A stretch of 64,000 bases of DNA from Desulfococcaceae bacterium (GTDB taxonomy: Bacteria; Desulfobacterota; Desulfobacteria; Desulfobacterales; Desulfosalsimonadaceae): the NCBI GenBank assembly GCA_030145385.1, contig JAQYVU010000003.1, forward strand, positions 62,001 through 126,000, given 5' to 3'. Below the pieces are notes generated by a model. That model saw nothing but the letters and a program-made list of their open reading frames with translations, was not told where the DNA came from and did no database searches. Shown here piece after piece: positions 26,045-39,100 of this stretch. Position 1 is the first letter of the stretch, and each line of letters starts with the position of its first letter. A program made the translations under genes and the position numbers.

Positions 26045-27171
26045 TTTAACTCCTGCTTGAGGGTATGAATCTCGCAAAAATACAATTATTTGCTTAGCAA
26101 GTCAATGATGAAGACTCACATTTGGAAAGTATTACAAATTTGTTGTGGAGTGAGAGAAATATGCAATACTTTCTGGATTTTTTTTATATTTATAATTGAT
26201 TTTTATATTTATAATCAAATAGTTAATTGTTATGATCGAATTTCAAAGTTAATTTGACCAAGCATCAAGAAGATTTTTGAAATTAGATGCAAAATATGTA
26301 CCATTTAATAGCTATTTGATGGCTTGATTTTTAAATATGTTGTTTTTTGATGCAATATTTTGAAATATATGTTTATATTAATTTCCATAAAAAAATAAAA
26401 TTGATAATTGGGTGAAATGAAGATTGCGGAGGATTTGAGTGGGTGTAAAAAATGTTTCATATTTATTGTATTTCCGAGACATGTAAAGTGATACATTTTG
26501 GGACATATATGCTAAGTAAGTCCATAAAGTTTAGCGTTTTCCGGTTTGTTGTTTAACCGGAGAATATTGCTTTGCAAAAGGTTTGTATTTTTGGTAAATT
26601 AAATCGTTTGTGTCCGAAATGATGGAATTCGTGTGCTCCCATTGCTTTGATTGTTTTTTCCCATGAATGAATAAATGGTTGGTTTGAATTTGAGCTTTTA
26701 TAAACTTAGTTGAATTGATGGGATTTCAGTTTAATTGTTTAATATAATAATTAATTTTTGATATATTGTTCTGGTTTTTTGGGGGGGGGTAAATTTTTAT
26801 GGTCCATCATTCGGCTCATCCTGATGACAAATTGCGGCATGTTATGACAAAAACTGGCATGGCTATATTAAGGATGGGTAAGCGGGTATGATGAAATTTT
26901 TTTTGAGGAAAATACTGTCGGATGCTTTCCGGGGGCATGAGGGCGGGTAATGAAAAATTTAAGAAATGAATCAATATTATGTAAAAAGGTATATAAATTG
27001 CATATTATATTTAAAATTTTTTTTAAATACACTCTGTTTTTGCTGAAAAATAGATTTTTAATCATGATAAATGTTACTTGATGGATGTTGATGTTTATCT
27101 GCGGCAGCAGCGTGATTCTTGAAAGTATTTAATAATTCAATAGATAATGTTAATTCTTTATAGGGCCATAA
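26045..27171. other. 1.1-kb AT-rich intergenic region with a T6-G9 tract
   Basis: This lies between divergent genes and is very AT-rich with many short T and A runs. No convincing gene was found. Near-direct repeats of a TTTTTATATTTATAAT motif occur around 26177-26215. A homopolymer of nine G (26781-26789), preceded by six T, sits 9 nt before an ATG (26799) that opens a 30-residue ORF ending at 26891. The region must hold the promoters for both flanking genes, but I could not pick convincing -35/-10 pairs. Confidence 0.6.
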
Positions 27172-29955
27172 ATGAAACATAAAATAATTCCGGTTATTGT
27201 TCTGGTCATTTTTGCAATACTTGGTGGCGCGTCACATTTGTATGCAATATCTCTTGATCTTGAATCAGACCGAACCATGCTTCGAAATAGCTGGGAATTT
27301 ACAGTGGACGTGGTCGTTCGTGACCCGGCCGATCTCTCTGGTGTCATATTGTCATTGACTTACCCGAAGAGTGTTGTCTCTGTTGCTGAGCCTGCAGTAA
27401 CAACTGAATTTTTTGATTTCTTGATGCCTATAAATACGACCGCTGGTGATGTTTCCTCGATTTGGGCGATGAATACGGATGATGAAGGGGTTATATTCCT
27501 TACCGGAATCAATATAAATAGCTCGATTAACGATGCGGCGCCGCAGGATCAATATACACTGTTTTCAATTCATTTTAAGGCAAAAAGCCGCGCCGCTGCA
27601 GGTACTTACCTGATTCGCCTGAATGAGAGCCGTCTGTGCAATGGTCCGGCCGGTTGGGGTACGGATCAGAATAATAACGGCATGTTTGATTCCGGTGATA
27701 GCAGTGAAAAGGTGCCGGTTTTATTTTCGGTGGGAATTGATGCGGCAAACGGTCGGCAATCGGATTCTCCGGAAGTACAAACCAATGTTTTGCTTGAAAC
27801 TTTAGACCCGGCCCCGGCTTTGGCCATAAAAATCGTGTCAGGCAGTGGCGGAACAACTGAAGACCTGTGCCCGGATGATGCAGATAAAGCAGAACCCGGT
27901 GATTGCGGGTGTGGTGTGCCGGATACGGACTCCGATAATGACGGCATACCCAATTGTCTTGATATGTTGTTTGGTCCTTTAAATGGAGACACAAATGTAT
28001 CCCTGAGCCCTGTTTTTGAAATTCTGCCTTTCCCGGATTTTGAAAATGCCGTGGCAAATGCGGCGATTATCTGGCAAATCAGTCGAGACAGCGGTTTTAC
28101 GGATATAGTGTTTGAAATGAACGGCGCACCGGACCAGTCTCAATTTCGGTTACCGGATTTTATACTGGATGAATTTACCACTTATTTCTGGCGGATACTT
28201 TACAGTAACGGCTCTCAACAGGCCGGAATCTGGGATGCAGTGGGCCGTTTTACCACCGGACCTGATAATATGATTGATCTGGATGAAAACGGTATTCCCG
28301 ATGACCAGGATGTCGGTGCCGTCAAAAACCTGATTGTACAAAATCATCCCGATCTTGATGCGACGGATTTAATGGTGGTAAAGGCCCGCTCCGGTGATTT
28401 TCAATACGGGCTGAAGCCCGGAAATAATGTCATCAGCATTGACCGTTTAAAGTGGATAACAATGGATGAAATTGCCGGATCAGATCAGTGGCCGGTCAAT
28501 TTCCCCTTTGGTCTTTTAAGCTTCCGCCTGAATACCCGGGCCCCGGGGGCAACCGTCAGTGTATCCGTCTATTTTTCAGCGCCTCTTCCTGAGGATTTTG
28601 AATGGTTGAAATATGACCCTGAAAACGGTCTTTATGATTTCTCACAATATGTGGCATTTGCCGATGATATGATGTCTGCGGTCATTACTTTGACCGACGG
28701 CGGCACCGGTGATGCGGATCACGTGGCCAACGGCGTGATTGTGGATCCGGGCGGCCCGGTGGGTGAACTGGACCAGGACGGTGATGGTGTTTCGGATACA
28801 ATGGACGAATGTCCGGTCGATCCGGATAAAACGGAAGCCGGAACTTGCGGCTGCGGTATCGCAGATACGGATGCGGACAATGACGGGATCATGGACTGCC
28901 GCGATGGATGCCCGTCTGATCCCTACAAAATGGTTGCCGGCGACTGCGGCTGCGGTGTCGAAGATACAGACACCGACAAAGACGGAGTTGTGGACTGCAA
29001 TGATGGATGCCCGTCTGATGAGAACAAGACAGTTTCCGGCGACTGCGGGTGTGGTCTTCCGGAAATAGATTCTGATAATAATGAAATTCCGGATTGTATC
29101 GAGGTGCTTATAAATCCGCTCAATGGCCAGAACAATGTTTCGCTTACCCCGACATTTGAAGCAGCGCCTGCCTCAGGCAAAACCGGCAGCAAGGTGATCT
29201 GGCAGATCAGCCGGAATACGGCATTTTCAGACCTGGTATTTGAATATACCGGCCCGGCGGATGTCACTCGTTTGGAGGTGCCGGAATTTGTGCTGGATGG
29301 ATTTACCCTTTATTTCTGGCGGATTCTTTACAGCGATGGCACAAGCGAACCGGTTGCCGGCGGCATGGCCAAGTTTACCACCGGAGCAGATGACCTTGTT
29401 GATACAAACAGCAATGGCATTCCGGATCACCAGGAGATTGCAGACAGTGAGAGTCTGATTGCAGCAGATGCCGGCAATGATGCGAACCTCGGCAAAACTT
29501 TAAAATCCGAAGATAATAAGATCCAGTACAAGCTGACTGCCGGAGACGGTGTTGCAGCCATTGATCGTTTCAAGTGGATGGATATATCGGAAATCACCGA
29601 ATCTGACAACTGGGCGGCCAAATTCCCATACGGTCTGCTGTCCTTCAGGTTGTATACGGAAACTCAGGGCGACACGGTTTCCGTGACAATCAATTTTTCA
29701 CAGGAAATGGCCGCCAATGCGACCTGGTGGAAATATGATTTTGAAAATGGGGTGTATGACTACTCGCAGAACATCATATTTTCCGATGATATGAAATCTG
29801 TCACACTTATGCTGACCGATGGTGGCGCCGGCGATGCTGATGGTGTGGCCAACGGCGTGATTGTGGATCCGGGCGGGGTTGTACAACCTTCTTCCGGATC
29901 TGATTCCTCAGGATGTTTTGTCGATACGATACGCGCCGTAAACCGGAAGCCATAA
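27172..29955 (+). CDS. Secreted protein with cohesin-like domain, Ca-binding repeats and two 'choice-of-anchor U' modules
   Basis: 927-residue exported protein with a signal peptide (residues 1-25, IIPVIVLVIFAILGGASHLYA region). Residues ~27-180 read as a cohesin-like beta-sandwich (LRNSWEFTVDVVVRDPADLS, then VILSLTYPKSVVSV). Thrombospondin-3-like calcium repeats with CGCG pairs occur at ~230-262 and ~530-625 (DCGCGVPDTDSDNDGIPNC). A fibronectin-like segment plus an anchor-U type module occurs twice (~265-525 and ~645-905), each ending DGGxGDADxVANGVIVDPGG. The tail SSGCFVDTIRAVNRKP carries a GCFV motif resembling shortened GCF[IV]-type C-termini. It probably sits on the cell surface. An intrinsic terminator follows at 30007. 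Confidence 0.75.
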   Translation: MKHKIIPVIVLVIFAILGGASHLYAISLDLESDRTMLRNSWEFTVDVVVRDPADLSGVILSLTYPKSVVSVAEPAVTTEFFDFLMPINTTAGDVSSIWAMNTDDEGVIFLTGININSSINDAAPQDQYTLFSIHFKAKSRAAAGTYLIRLNESRLCNGPAGWGTDQNNNGMFDSGDSSEKVPVLFSVGIDAANGRQSDSPEVQTNVLLETLDPAPALAIKIVSGSGGTTEDLCPDDADKAEPGDCGCGVPDTDSDNDGIPNCLDMLFGPLNGDTNVSLSPVFEILPFPDFENAVANAAIIWQISRDSGFTDIVFEMNGAPDQSQFRLPDFILDEFTTYFWRILYSNGSQQAGIWDAVGRFTTGPDNMIDLDENGIPDDQDVGAVKNLIVQNHPDLDATDLMVVKARSGDFQYGLKPGNNVISIDRLKWITMDEIAGSDQWPVNFPFGLLSFRLNTRAPGATVSVSVYFSAPLPEDFEWLKYDPENGLYDFSQYVAFADDMMSAVITLTDGGTGDADHVANGVIVDPGGPVGELDQDGDGVSDTMDECPVDPDKTEAGTCGCGIADTDADNDGIMDCRDGCPSDPYKMVAGDCGCGVEDTDTDKDGVVDCNDGCPSDENKTVSGDCGCGLPEIDSDNNEIPDCIEVLINPLNGQNNVSLTPTFEAAPASGKTGSKVIWQISRNTAFSDLVFEYTGPADVTRLEVPEFVLDGFTLYFWRILYSDGTSEPVAGGMAKFTTGADDLVDTNSNGIPDHQEIADSESLIAADAGNDANLGKTLKSEDNKIQYKLTAGDGVAAIDRFKWMDISEITESDNWAAKFPYGLLSFRLYTETQGDTVSVTINFSQEMAANATWWKYDFENGVYDYSQNIIFSDDMKSVTLMLTDGGAGDADGVANGVIVDPGGVVQPSSGSDSSGCFVDTIRAVNRKP

Positions 29956-30006
29956 TATTGATATGGTTATTTAATAGTTTCGTTCAACAAACCTGATTCG
30001 GAATAC

Positions 30007-30046
30007 ATATCAGCGGGACTTTCTTGTATGCCTCGCTGATATTTTT
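30007..30046 (+). terminator. Rho-independent terminator
   Basis: Arms ATATCAGCG (30007-30015) and CGCTGATAT (30034-30042) pair perfectly and are followed directly by a run of T. It lies 50 nt after the cohesin-like gene and ends its transcript, so the giant gene at 30187 probably has its own promoter in 30047-30186. Confidence 0.75.
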
Positions 30047-30186
30047 CTGATCTTGATACGATCACGCGGCATACATTTTTTGAGATTAATTGGTGATAGA
30101 AAAATATTTTTAACAGACCAAGGCCTTAACCGGCTTTAAAAATGTATCAAATCATCTGAATTATTAAAATAAAAAGGCTATTCGGG

Positions 30187-33100
30187 TTGAATTCAAAAAT
30201 GATAAATCAAAGCCGTAAAGGTTCAGTTCCGTTTTCAGTAGTCGCTTCATTATGCGCTACAATGGTTCATTCCTCTAAAAAAAACAGTCAGCTTACGAGA
30301 CTTGTATGCCTTGCGATCTTCGTTTTTATGGGGCTGACAATTTGGACTGGTCCTGCTTGGGCAGCGCTCAGTGTTGAGATTGTCAACGGATATAACCTGG
30401 TGGTGGATTCCAATGTCACTGCGCCTCCGACTTACGCTCCGAAGTCCGCCTACATAGGGGCCAGAATATGCAATACCGGGGATACCGCAATTGATGATGT
30501 TGTTGCGTATGTAGGTGATTATATTGATGGCTCCAATGATACACCTGGATATTTTCCGGTTCTGGACTCCGCTGCCCAGTCGGCAGCATGGGATACTGCT
30601 CACCCCCATATCGTTGACACCGGGAAATATTCCCTCACCATTGAAGCCGACGAAACCGGTGCGGCCGACGGCACCCGTTACATCGGTACCTTAGAACCCG
30701 GGGAATGCCGGATGCAATACTGGCTTTTTTCCTATCCCCAGTGTGTCAATGTCGACGCTGATGGTGACGGCGTTTACGAATCCAACTCAGATGATCCGCC
30801 CTGTGAGGTGAGTATTACCGGCGGCATTAAGCCGGAAGATGATCTGGTTTTAGATTATGATGTCTGGGCAACGACCAGCACCTCGGGCGTGTCAACGGCT
30901 GTTGAAACCCGTGATTTTACCATGCGCAATGAAATATCCGCATCTGCAAACAAAATCTGGCCCAATACCGACAGCAAGGTTCCCAACGAATACTTGGAAG
31001 CCATTGAATCCGTTATCGGTTGGGGAACGCTGGGCCCCGACGGTCAGCCGCTGTCGACCGGCAACCCGATTTATCCCGGGCAGCGGGTGATTACAACCCA
31101 GGGTATCTGGTATGATCTGGGCAATGTGGTTCATGGTTTTGACAATGACAATGATTTGATTGTCGATCAAAATGCCTGGCTCCAGCCCGTGGGCGATCCG
31201 GGGCTTTTTGATGCCGACTGTTTCCGGATGGTCCGGAATTACGGTATTGTCATTGTCAAGCTTAAAAGCGGCGGTGAAGCGCTGATTCCTTTTGAAGATC
31301 AACTCTACTTTATGAATCTTCCGGACAACACCGGCGTGGTGGGGCTTGTTTATTACCAGTTTATTGCCACGGACGAAGGGTGCAGCGCCGACATGACCCC
31401 ATACCAGGAAGCGGCATCCGGGTATGATAATGAAAAGTTTTCTTCCGATTACGGCCTCGGGCTTCAACTGTACAGCGGCTCATTCGGAACCGCCTTGAGT
31501 CTCACCAAAACAGATGGTCGTGCTTCCGCAAACGCAGGTGATACCCTGACCTATACGATAACCGCGACCAATGATAGTGGCGTTCATCTCGGGGCGCCGG
31601 ATCTGGGCGTTCCGTTGGTATTTGAGGATTTTATTCCAACGGGCACCACTTATGTTCCCGGGTCAGCGGATGACTCACCGGATACAAACCTGATTGAACC
31701 CACCGGTACCGGATCATATACTCAGGGGTATACGGATCGGGATGATAACCTTGATGAGTGTACGATTAATTATGAAGTGCCCCTGGGCGGTTCTTCTTAT
31801 GAAATATTTTATTTCAGTACCGCCGCCGCCACCTGGGATGAAACAGATATCACCTGGAGTGACACGGAACCGCCAACGCCGTCAGATGTCAAGGGTATTC
31901 GGTGGATGCTGATCACGGATATTAATTTGGATGGCAGCCATGACGGAGACGACTGTGTTGCACCGAATGGGACATACGATGACGGTTCCATTGAAACTTC
32001 ACTGCCGGCAGGCATGAGTACGACCATCAATTTTCAGGTCACCGTGAACAGCAATGGCGGCCCTATTATTTGTAATACGACTGGCTTGGGTTTTGGAGAG
32101 GCGAGTTCGGCAGTGGAAGCCGAAGACTGCACCCTGGTAACCGGAGATAACACCTTGAGCGGTACGGTGTTTAAAGATGATGGGGGAGGCGATGGCGGAG
32201 CCGGCATATACGGCAACGGCACTCAGGAGAATGGCATTGAAGCGGGCATCGGTGATGCCTCCGACGGGGTGAAGGTTACTCTTTATTATGATTTAAATGG
32301 TGACGGTGAATATGACAGTGGTGATATCCAGTATGATTTTGCCACTGCCGATACAAACGGTGATTACAGCTTTACAAATCTTCCTGATGGACCGTTTTTG
32401 GTTGTAGCTAAAAAATATGACGGCAGCCCCGCCCCTGGCGACAGCACCGATAACGCAGTAAACGATTTTAATGCGGGGTGGGGAAATACCACATCAGATC
32501 CTAACCTGCCAACTACCACGGATCAGGGCATTCTTAAAATGTCTGAGGATTCAACCACGGTTACTTTGTCGGTGAATATTGATTTGGACAACAGCGATTC
32601 AACCCCACAAGCAATTTCAAACGTGAATTTCGGATTTGCCCCGCCATTGGAATTAACCAAAGGTATCTCGGGTAATCCGGATATTGACGGGGATGTGAAG
32701 GCAGATAACCCCATCGACGAAGGAGATGTTTTTGATTATAGCATTACCCTGGCAAACCGCCTGCCCAGCGTGGGCGTCCAGGGACCCACAGGATGCGAAT
32801 ACACCATATGGTCGACTTCCGGGAGCACCGGATTAAATCCCAAAGATTTTGCGACACCGGAAAATGCCTACGATTCTTCCAGCCCCAACCGTACCACGGC
32901 CTCGGCCCTGGTCTCGGGCGGAGGGCTCCGGTGGATGCTTTTCGATGATTTTGCCATGTCCCAGAGGCCGGGCAATATCAGCAAAGTAGAGGGCCTGTTC
33001 TTCGGGTATTTTGACACCACCCTGACTGACGATTTCCTGGACATGGAGATCCGATATCCAGGGGAAACCGATGTAACTGCCACCATCAGCACCGCCCAGA

Positions 33101-36100
33101 TTGAAAGCTACGTGGGTGAGCCGTCCCTGGACATCAACAATGCCATCTCCTGGGACATTTCCACCCTCAAGCCCGGCGGGACAGGCGTGGTGGGAGACTG
33201 GGCTTCGGATTTTTCCGATTTTGAAAGCACGGACCTCTACATCAACCCCAGCAAAACGGCCTCGGCTGACCAAAAAACTTTTTATTTAGACGCTGCCGGC
33301 CTGCGGGTGACCATGGACGTGGACTGTGCCGCCGGCGAGTCCACCACGCTTAGCCCCGTTCCCCTGCAGGATACGTATGACACCACCCGGTTTGAGTTTA
33401 TTTCGGCTGACCCGGCCCCCACCTTGGTCAACACCTCCACCGGCGTTATCCAGTGGGACGACGTGGGTCCCATTTTGCCCGGCACTTCCACCACGGTCAT
33501 TGTCACCATGCGGGCTCTGGATGTGGACGGCACCATCACCGGGACCTGCTCCGGCACGCCTGACGGCTGCAACTTCGCCCGGACCGATTACGGCACCATG
33601 AACGTTTATTACGCCGATGGCCGCCAGGCCAATGACGACAATGACAACATTGCCGTAGACATTGTGGGCAAGGCTGAAATCCGGGGCACGGCATGGAATG
33701 ACACCAGTAATGACGGCTGGCCGGACAATGACGGTGAAGCAGGCCTTCCGTTTGTGGCGGTTTCCCTTTACGCCTGTGTGCAGGCCGACGGGAGCACTCT
33801 GGAAACAGGTTCTGCCAAAAAGACCTGTGAGGAAATGACTAATGGTAATTTCTGGGGAACCATTGCCACCACCACCACGGACGCCAATGGTGACTACGAA
33901 TTTCTGGGTCTGGATTCAGGTTATTACATCGTTGAAGTGGGAGACACGGATAGCGCTCCGGCCTCGGGGCCTGGGGGAAACAGCTCCCCCTTCAGCGGCA
34001 CCCAGACAGCGGAGCCGGACGACGACCAGAGCATCACATCCGCCGATGCGGACGCGCCCAACCAGACAACCTTCAATAACACTTGGGGTGACCCGGGCGT
34101 GGATTTTGAAGATAACCAAGGCAACCTGAACCTCAACTTCTTGAACGGCGTCACCGAGGAAACCGTCAATGGTGTGGATTTTGGTTACTACATCCCTACG
34201 GCCACTATTTACGGCAATGTATGGCACGACGTGGACGGAGACACAGTCACTGATGGGGGCGACAACGGCCTTCCCGGTTTCACGGTGAAACTCTATGATG
34301 ATACCGACGCTGACGGCGACCCCGATGGAGCGGCCGTTGACACGGTCACCACCGGCGCCAACGGCAATTATTTTTTCTCCGGGCTTTCGGCAGGCGATTA
34401 CGTGGTCGTGGTCACCCCACCCACCCTCCTGTCTCAGGTATGGGAAGAAACCGTGGAAAACACTGGCGGAACCACATCTCTGAACAACCAGATTCCGGTT
34501 ACCGGTTTATCAGCCGGAGAGTTTTCCGGGTCCCACAACTTTGGGTACACCCTGGATAAAACCGCCATTATCGGTGATACGGTTTATATTGATTTTGATG
34601 CTGACGGGATTCAGGATGCCACTGAAGATCCCATTGCCAATATCACGGTCTGGCTCTACAATGATGAGGACAGAGATGGAACCATAGACACCGGTGTGGA
34701 CGCCCTGATCGCCACCGACGTGACCGATGTAAATGGCAACTACCTGTTTGAAGGTCTGGGTCGGGGCAGCTATGTTGTTGTTGTGGATACCAATGACACT
34801 GATTTTCCGACCAATACCTTTGAGACAGCTGATCCGGATACCAATGCTGCCAGTATCGGCGACTTGATTTTTCTGGATGCGGACGGTGACGGAAATCTTG
34901 ATGCCGGCGAGGAAGGAATCCCCAATGTGGTGGTGCTTCTCTACGAAGATACCAATGGGAACGGAATACTGGATACTGCTGCTGATCAAATCATTGGCGC
35001 AAACGCAACGGACGTGAACGGTAATTATTTGTTTACCGCGCTCAATGCCGGCGATTATTTTGTAGATGTCGATGAAACCAGCCTGCCTGCATCGGATCTG
35101 TCCATCACCACCACCGATCCCGCAGCAACCTTGATATCCCTGTCCGATCGTACAATCAGCACGTCCGTTCTGACGGCCGATGCCGGCTACAGCCCCAGTT
35201 CGGGGTACGCGATTGGAAACCGGGTCTGGTCCGATGCAAATGGCGACGGGGTCCAGGATGCGGGTGAAGCCGGGATCAGCGATGTAGACATTTCGATTAC
35301 AGGCACTGGCTGTGCTCCCTGTAACGCGACTACAGATGAAAGTGGATACTGGATCGTCACGGGCCTGACCAATTTGGCGGTCTATTCCGTGGTTGTGGAT
35401 ACCGAAGACGTGAGTTCCACCTTTGCCATCACCACGCCCGGCGGTGACACCCAGAGCAAGACCATCAGTACAGCCGACGACATGAGCGCGGATTTCGGCT
35501 TTCGTTATGATGGGGATGGCGACGGCGTAGCCGATGAGGACGCTGGCGATCCCACCGGTGCCATTACGGGTAATGTTTTCCTGGATAGCGACGGAGATGA
35601 AACCTTGGATTCAGGCGAAGAGATGATCGGTGTAACAGTCAATCTGTTTGACAGTGATGGCAATTTGATTGCTACCACCCTCACGGACGCATCTGGCACC
35701 TACACTTTTACCGGAGTGCCCATCGGCCAATATGCTGTTCAGTCGGTGGATGCAACCGGAACACAATACAGCACCATATTCCTGGCCGCCGGAGAAGCGT
35801 TTACCGATTTAGATGTTATTTACAACGCCCTGAGCCTTAACCTGCCGGACAGCCAGAGTTCCGTCAGCGTGGGCGGGGTTTATGCCAATTTGATGCAGGA
35901 TTTTGGGTATCAGCGGTTTTTAGGCGCCATCGGCGATACGATATATCTGGATGTAAATGCAAATGCGGATCAGGATCTCGGCGAACCGGGTCTTGACGGT
36001 GTTTCAGTCTACCTTTATCTGTGGGATGATCTGGATAGCGATGGGGTGGTTGATGATGCCGATGGTGAATTAACCCTTGAGGCTACTGCGGTCACAACGG

Positions 36101-39100
36101 CCGACAATCCATTGACCGCTGAAGATGAGAGCGGTAAGTACCTGTTTTCCAATCTGGATGAACCGCCCACAGGTCAATATTATGTTGTGCAGGTAAATAC
36201 AGCGTCTCTTCCGGGAACCGGTTTTACGCTGATCGGCGATCCAGACACGGATGGCGTTCCTTGTACGGATTCATCTGCACCTGACGGGTGTGACAGCCTG
36301 CAGGTTGTGGACGGTTATTCGGCCGGCATCAACTACCTGGGAGCGGATTTCGGCTATCAGATCGACGGCGCAGACTATGCGGCTATCGGCGATTATGTAT
36401 GGATTGATACGGATGCCGACGGTGTGATTGATTCCGGAGAAGCAGGCATTCGTTATATTACGGTTTATTTTGATGCGGATAACGACGGAAGTCTTGACTG
36501 GACAGACGGAAACGGAAATGGGACATGGGATTCAGGTGAAGGTGAACAATGGGTTGAAACCGACACCAACGGTTATTACGTATTTACCGAACTTGCCGAT
36601 GGCACATATAATTATCTGAAAGTAGATACAAATGATTCTGACTGGCCAAGCGGACTGCCTACGATTCCGGTGTATGAGGTAAGAAGTGACAATGACGGTA
36701 GCCTTGACAGTTCTGCCAACGTGGTGATCAGCGGCGGCAATGTCACGAGCATTGTGGACGGTGATGGTGACACAACGGATACATGCATGGCGTGTAACCT
36801 GGATATTGATTTCGGATATCGATACAGTGGCACAAACACTTTAAGCGGAACTATTTGTCTGGATGATCCCAGTCTCAACGGATATTGCGGTTCCACAGCG
36901 ACAACTTATTCAGGGGTGGACAGCGCCGGCGGAGAAGCACCGTTAGCCGGTATTACCGCATCTTTTTATCAATGGACAGACACGGATAATGACAATCAGG
37001 CATGGGCGGTAGACGGCACTTTGGACTCCGGAGATTCCTTTACTTTTCTCGGAAGTACCAGTTCGGATGCGAACGGGGATTATTCTTATGATAATCTGCC
37101 GGATGACGTGATTGTCGTTTTCAGTGTTTCGGAAACATACAGCCTGGACCTGACCACCACCAATGGAAACACCAGTGTGGAGGGTGATGGTTTAAACAGC
37201 TATCAGCTTTATGAAGGAACCACCATTTATGATTTCGCCACAGTAACTATTTTCGGGCGCCAGGCTCTTAAGGATCTGGATCTGGACGCAGACAACAATA
37301 TCAAGGATCTCGATTTTGCGTTTGAAGGCCTGATCAGTTACGATTTCGGTGATTTGCCTGACAGCGGGGCAACTGACTATAATGCTACCTTGTTGACCAG
37401 CGGTGGAGCCCGGCATGTGGTTGCCGGTTCATCCATCTATTTGGGCACTGCCGCGGCCGGCGACGGAGTTTCCACTGAAAATGACGGAAGGGATAGTTCG
37501 GATGCGTCTGCCGATTCTAATGATGATGGTGTCACGCTTTTTTCTTCGAACTGGAATACATCAGGATATGCCAGCGTGACGGTCGAGGCATCAGCCGACG
37601 GCTGGGTAGCCGGTTGGATGGATTTTAACGGAGATGGTGACTTCAGCGACGCTGAGGAAAGGATTGTTAACCAGGCGGTGACTGCCGGAGACAACCTGGT
37701 TTCATTTTCTGTTCCTGATATTGCAGGAGGGACATACCAGTTCAACGCCCGTTTCAGGATTTATCCGGAAGAGCCGGTACTGGTTTCCTACACAGGTACC
37801 GCTCTGAACTCATCATTGCAGCCGACAACCGGTGAAGTGGAAGATTATCAATGGACAGCGGTCGTCACTTACGCGTCTGTAGCCTCTTTTACGTCATACG
37901 AAAGCAATGGCAATGTGATTTTAGAATGGGAGACATCCACCCAGATCGGTACATTGGGGTTTCACGTGGTACGCCTGGAAGCAGAAGGCAAAACGGTTCA
38001 GGTAACAGACCATCCGGTCCCGGCGCTTGTGTTTCCCAATGGCGGGGTTTACCAGTGCATTGATCGTTCGGCAGAATCGGGCGGGACATATACATACCAG
38101 CTCGTTGAACTGGAAGCGTCCGGCAGAAAGCGTACATACGGGCCGTATACGGTCAGTGTCGGCACCCGTTCAAAAGCCCTTGATCAAGAAGCATACGCCA
38201 GCCTGTTCAGGGATGGGTACTCGCGTCAGCCCCGCGAAATGTTTTCGCAGCAGTCACAACCGGTGGCGGTCATGGAAGCATCAACAGAACAATTAACCGC
38301 CGATGCCTGGAAAGTAAGCCGGGCAGCTTCCGGATTTAATGTGGCATCCCGAACCCTCATGGCGGCTGAACCTCAGGAATCGCTTGCCGGTGTGCGGGAA
38401 GTTAAAATTAAAATTACAGATGCCGGTCTTTACAAGGTCGACGCCGGCGCTCTGGCGACTGCACTCAATGTTTTTGAAGATGATGTGCTGGATGTGATTG
38501 CCAAAGGACAACTCCGGCTGTCCAGCCTGGGCAAACCGGTGGCTTACTTTCCGGCTGAAGACAACAGCAGTATCTATTTTTACGGCCAGTCCCGCCCATC
38601 AATCTATACAGACAGCAATGTTTACTGGCTGAAGCTGATACCGGGCTCGGAAAAAGGGGATTTAAACGGTGACGGCGTTGTGGATAACCAGGATTTTGTG
38701 ATCTGTATGGATATCCTGACCGGTAAACCCGGCCAGGACTTGCGTGCGGATTATGAGACATCCGGTGCGGATGTTTCAGGCAATGCCCGGGTGGATATGG
38801 CTGAAGCCGCCTACATTCAGGATGTCCTGTTAGGTATTATGGGATCAGTGACCGGCAATACGCCGTCTGAGGCCGGAGAAGGTAAATCGTTTGCATCCAC
38901 GGTTCATTTTGAAAAAGAGGTGTATTTTAAGACGGATTTACCGGTTGATGTTGAAGACTTCTGGTTCTGGGAAAAGTATACCCTGGGTGTCCCGGATTAT
39001 GGTTCATGGCCAGAATATTATCCTGATTTTAACCCCTTTCAGATTGACGTTGGAGAAGTGATGCCCGGCAGTTCTCATATTGCGGAGCTGACGGTGCATT

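Noticed and set aside
30250-38761. Numerous antisense ORFs of 60-190 codons under the giant gene
   Set aside because: They mirror the codon bias of the repeat-rich sense strand, have no ribosome sites and show no recognisable motifs.
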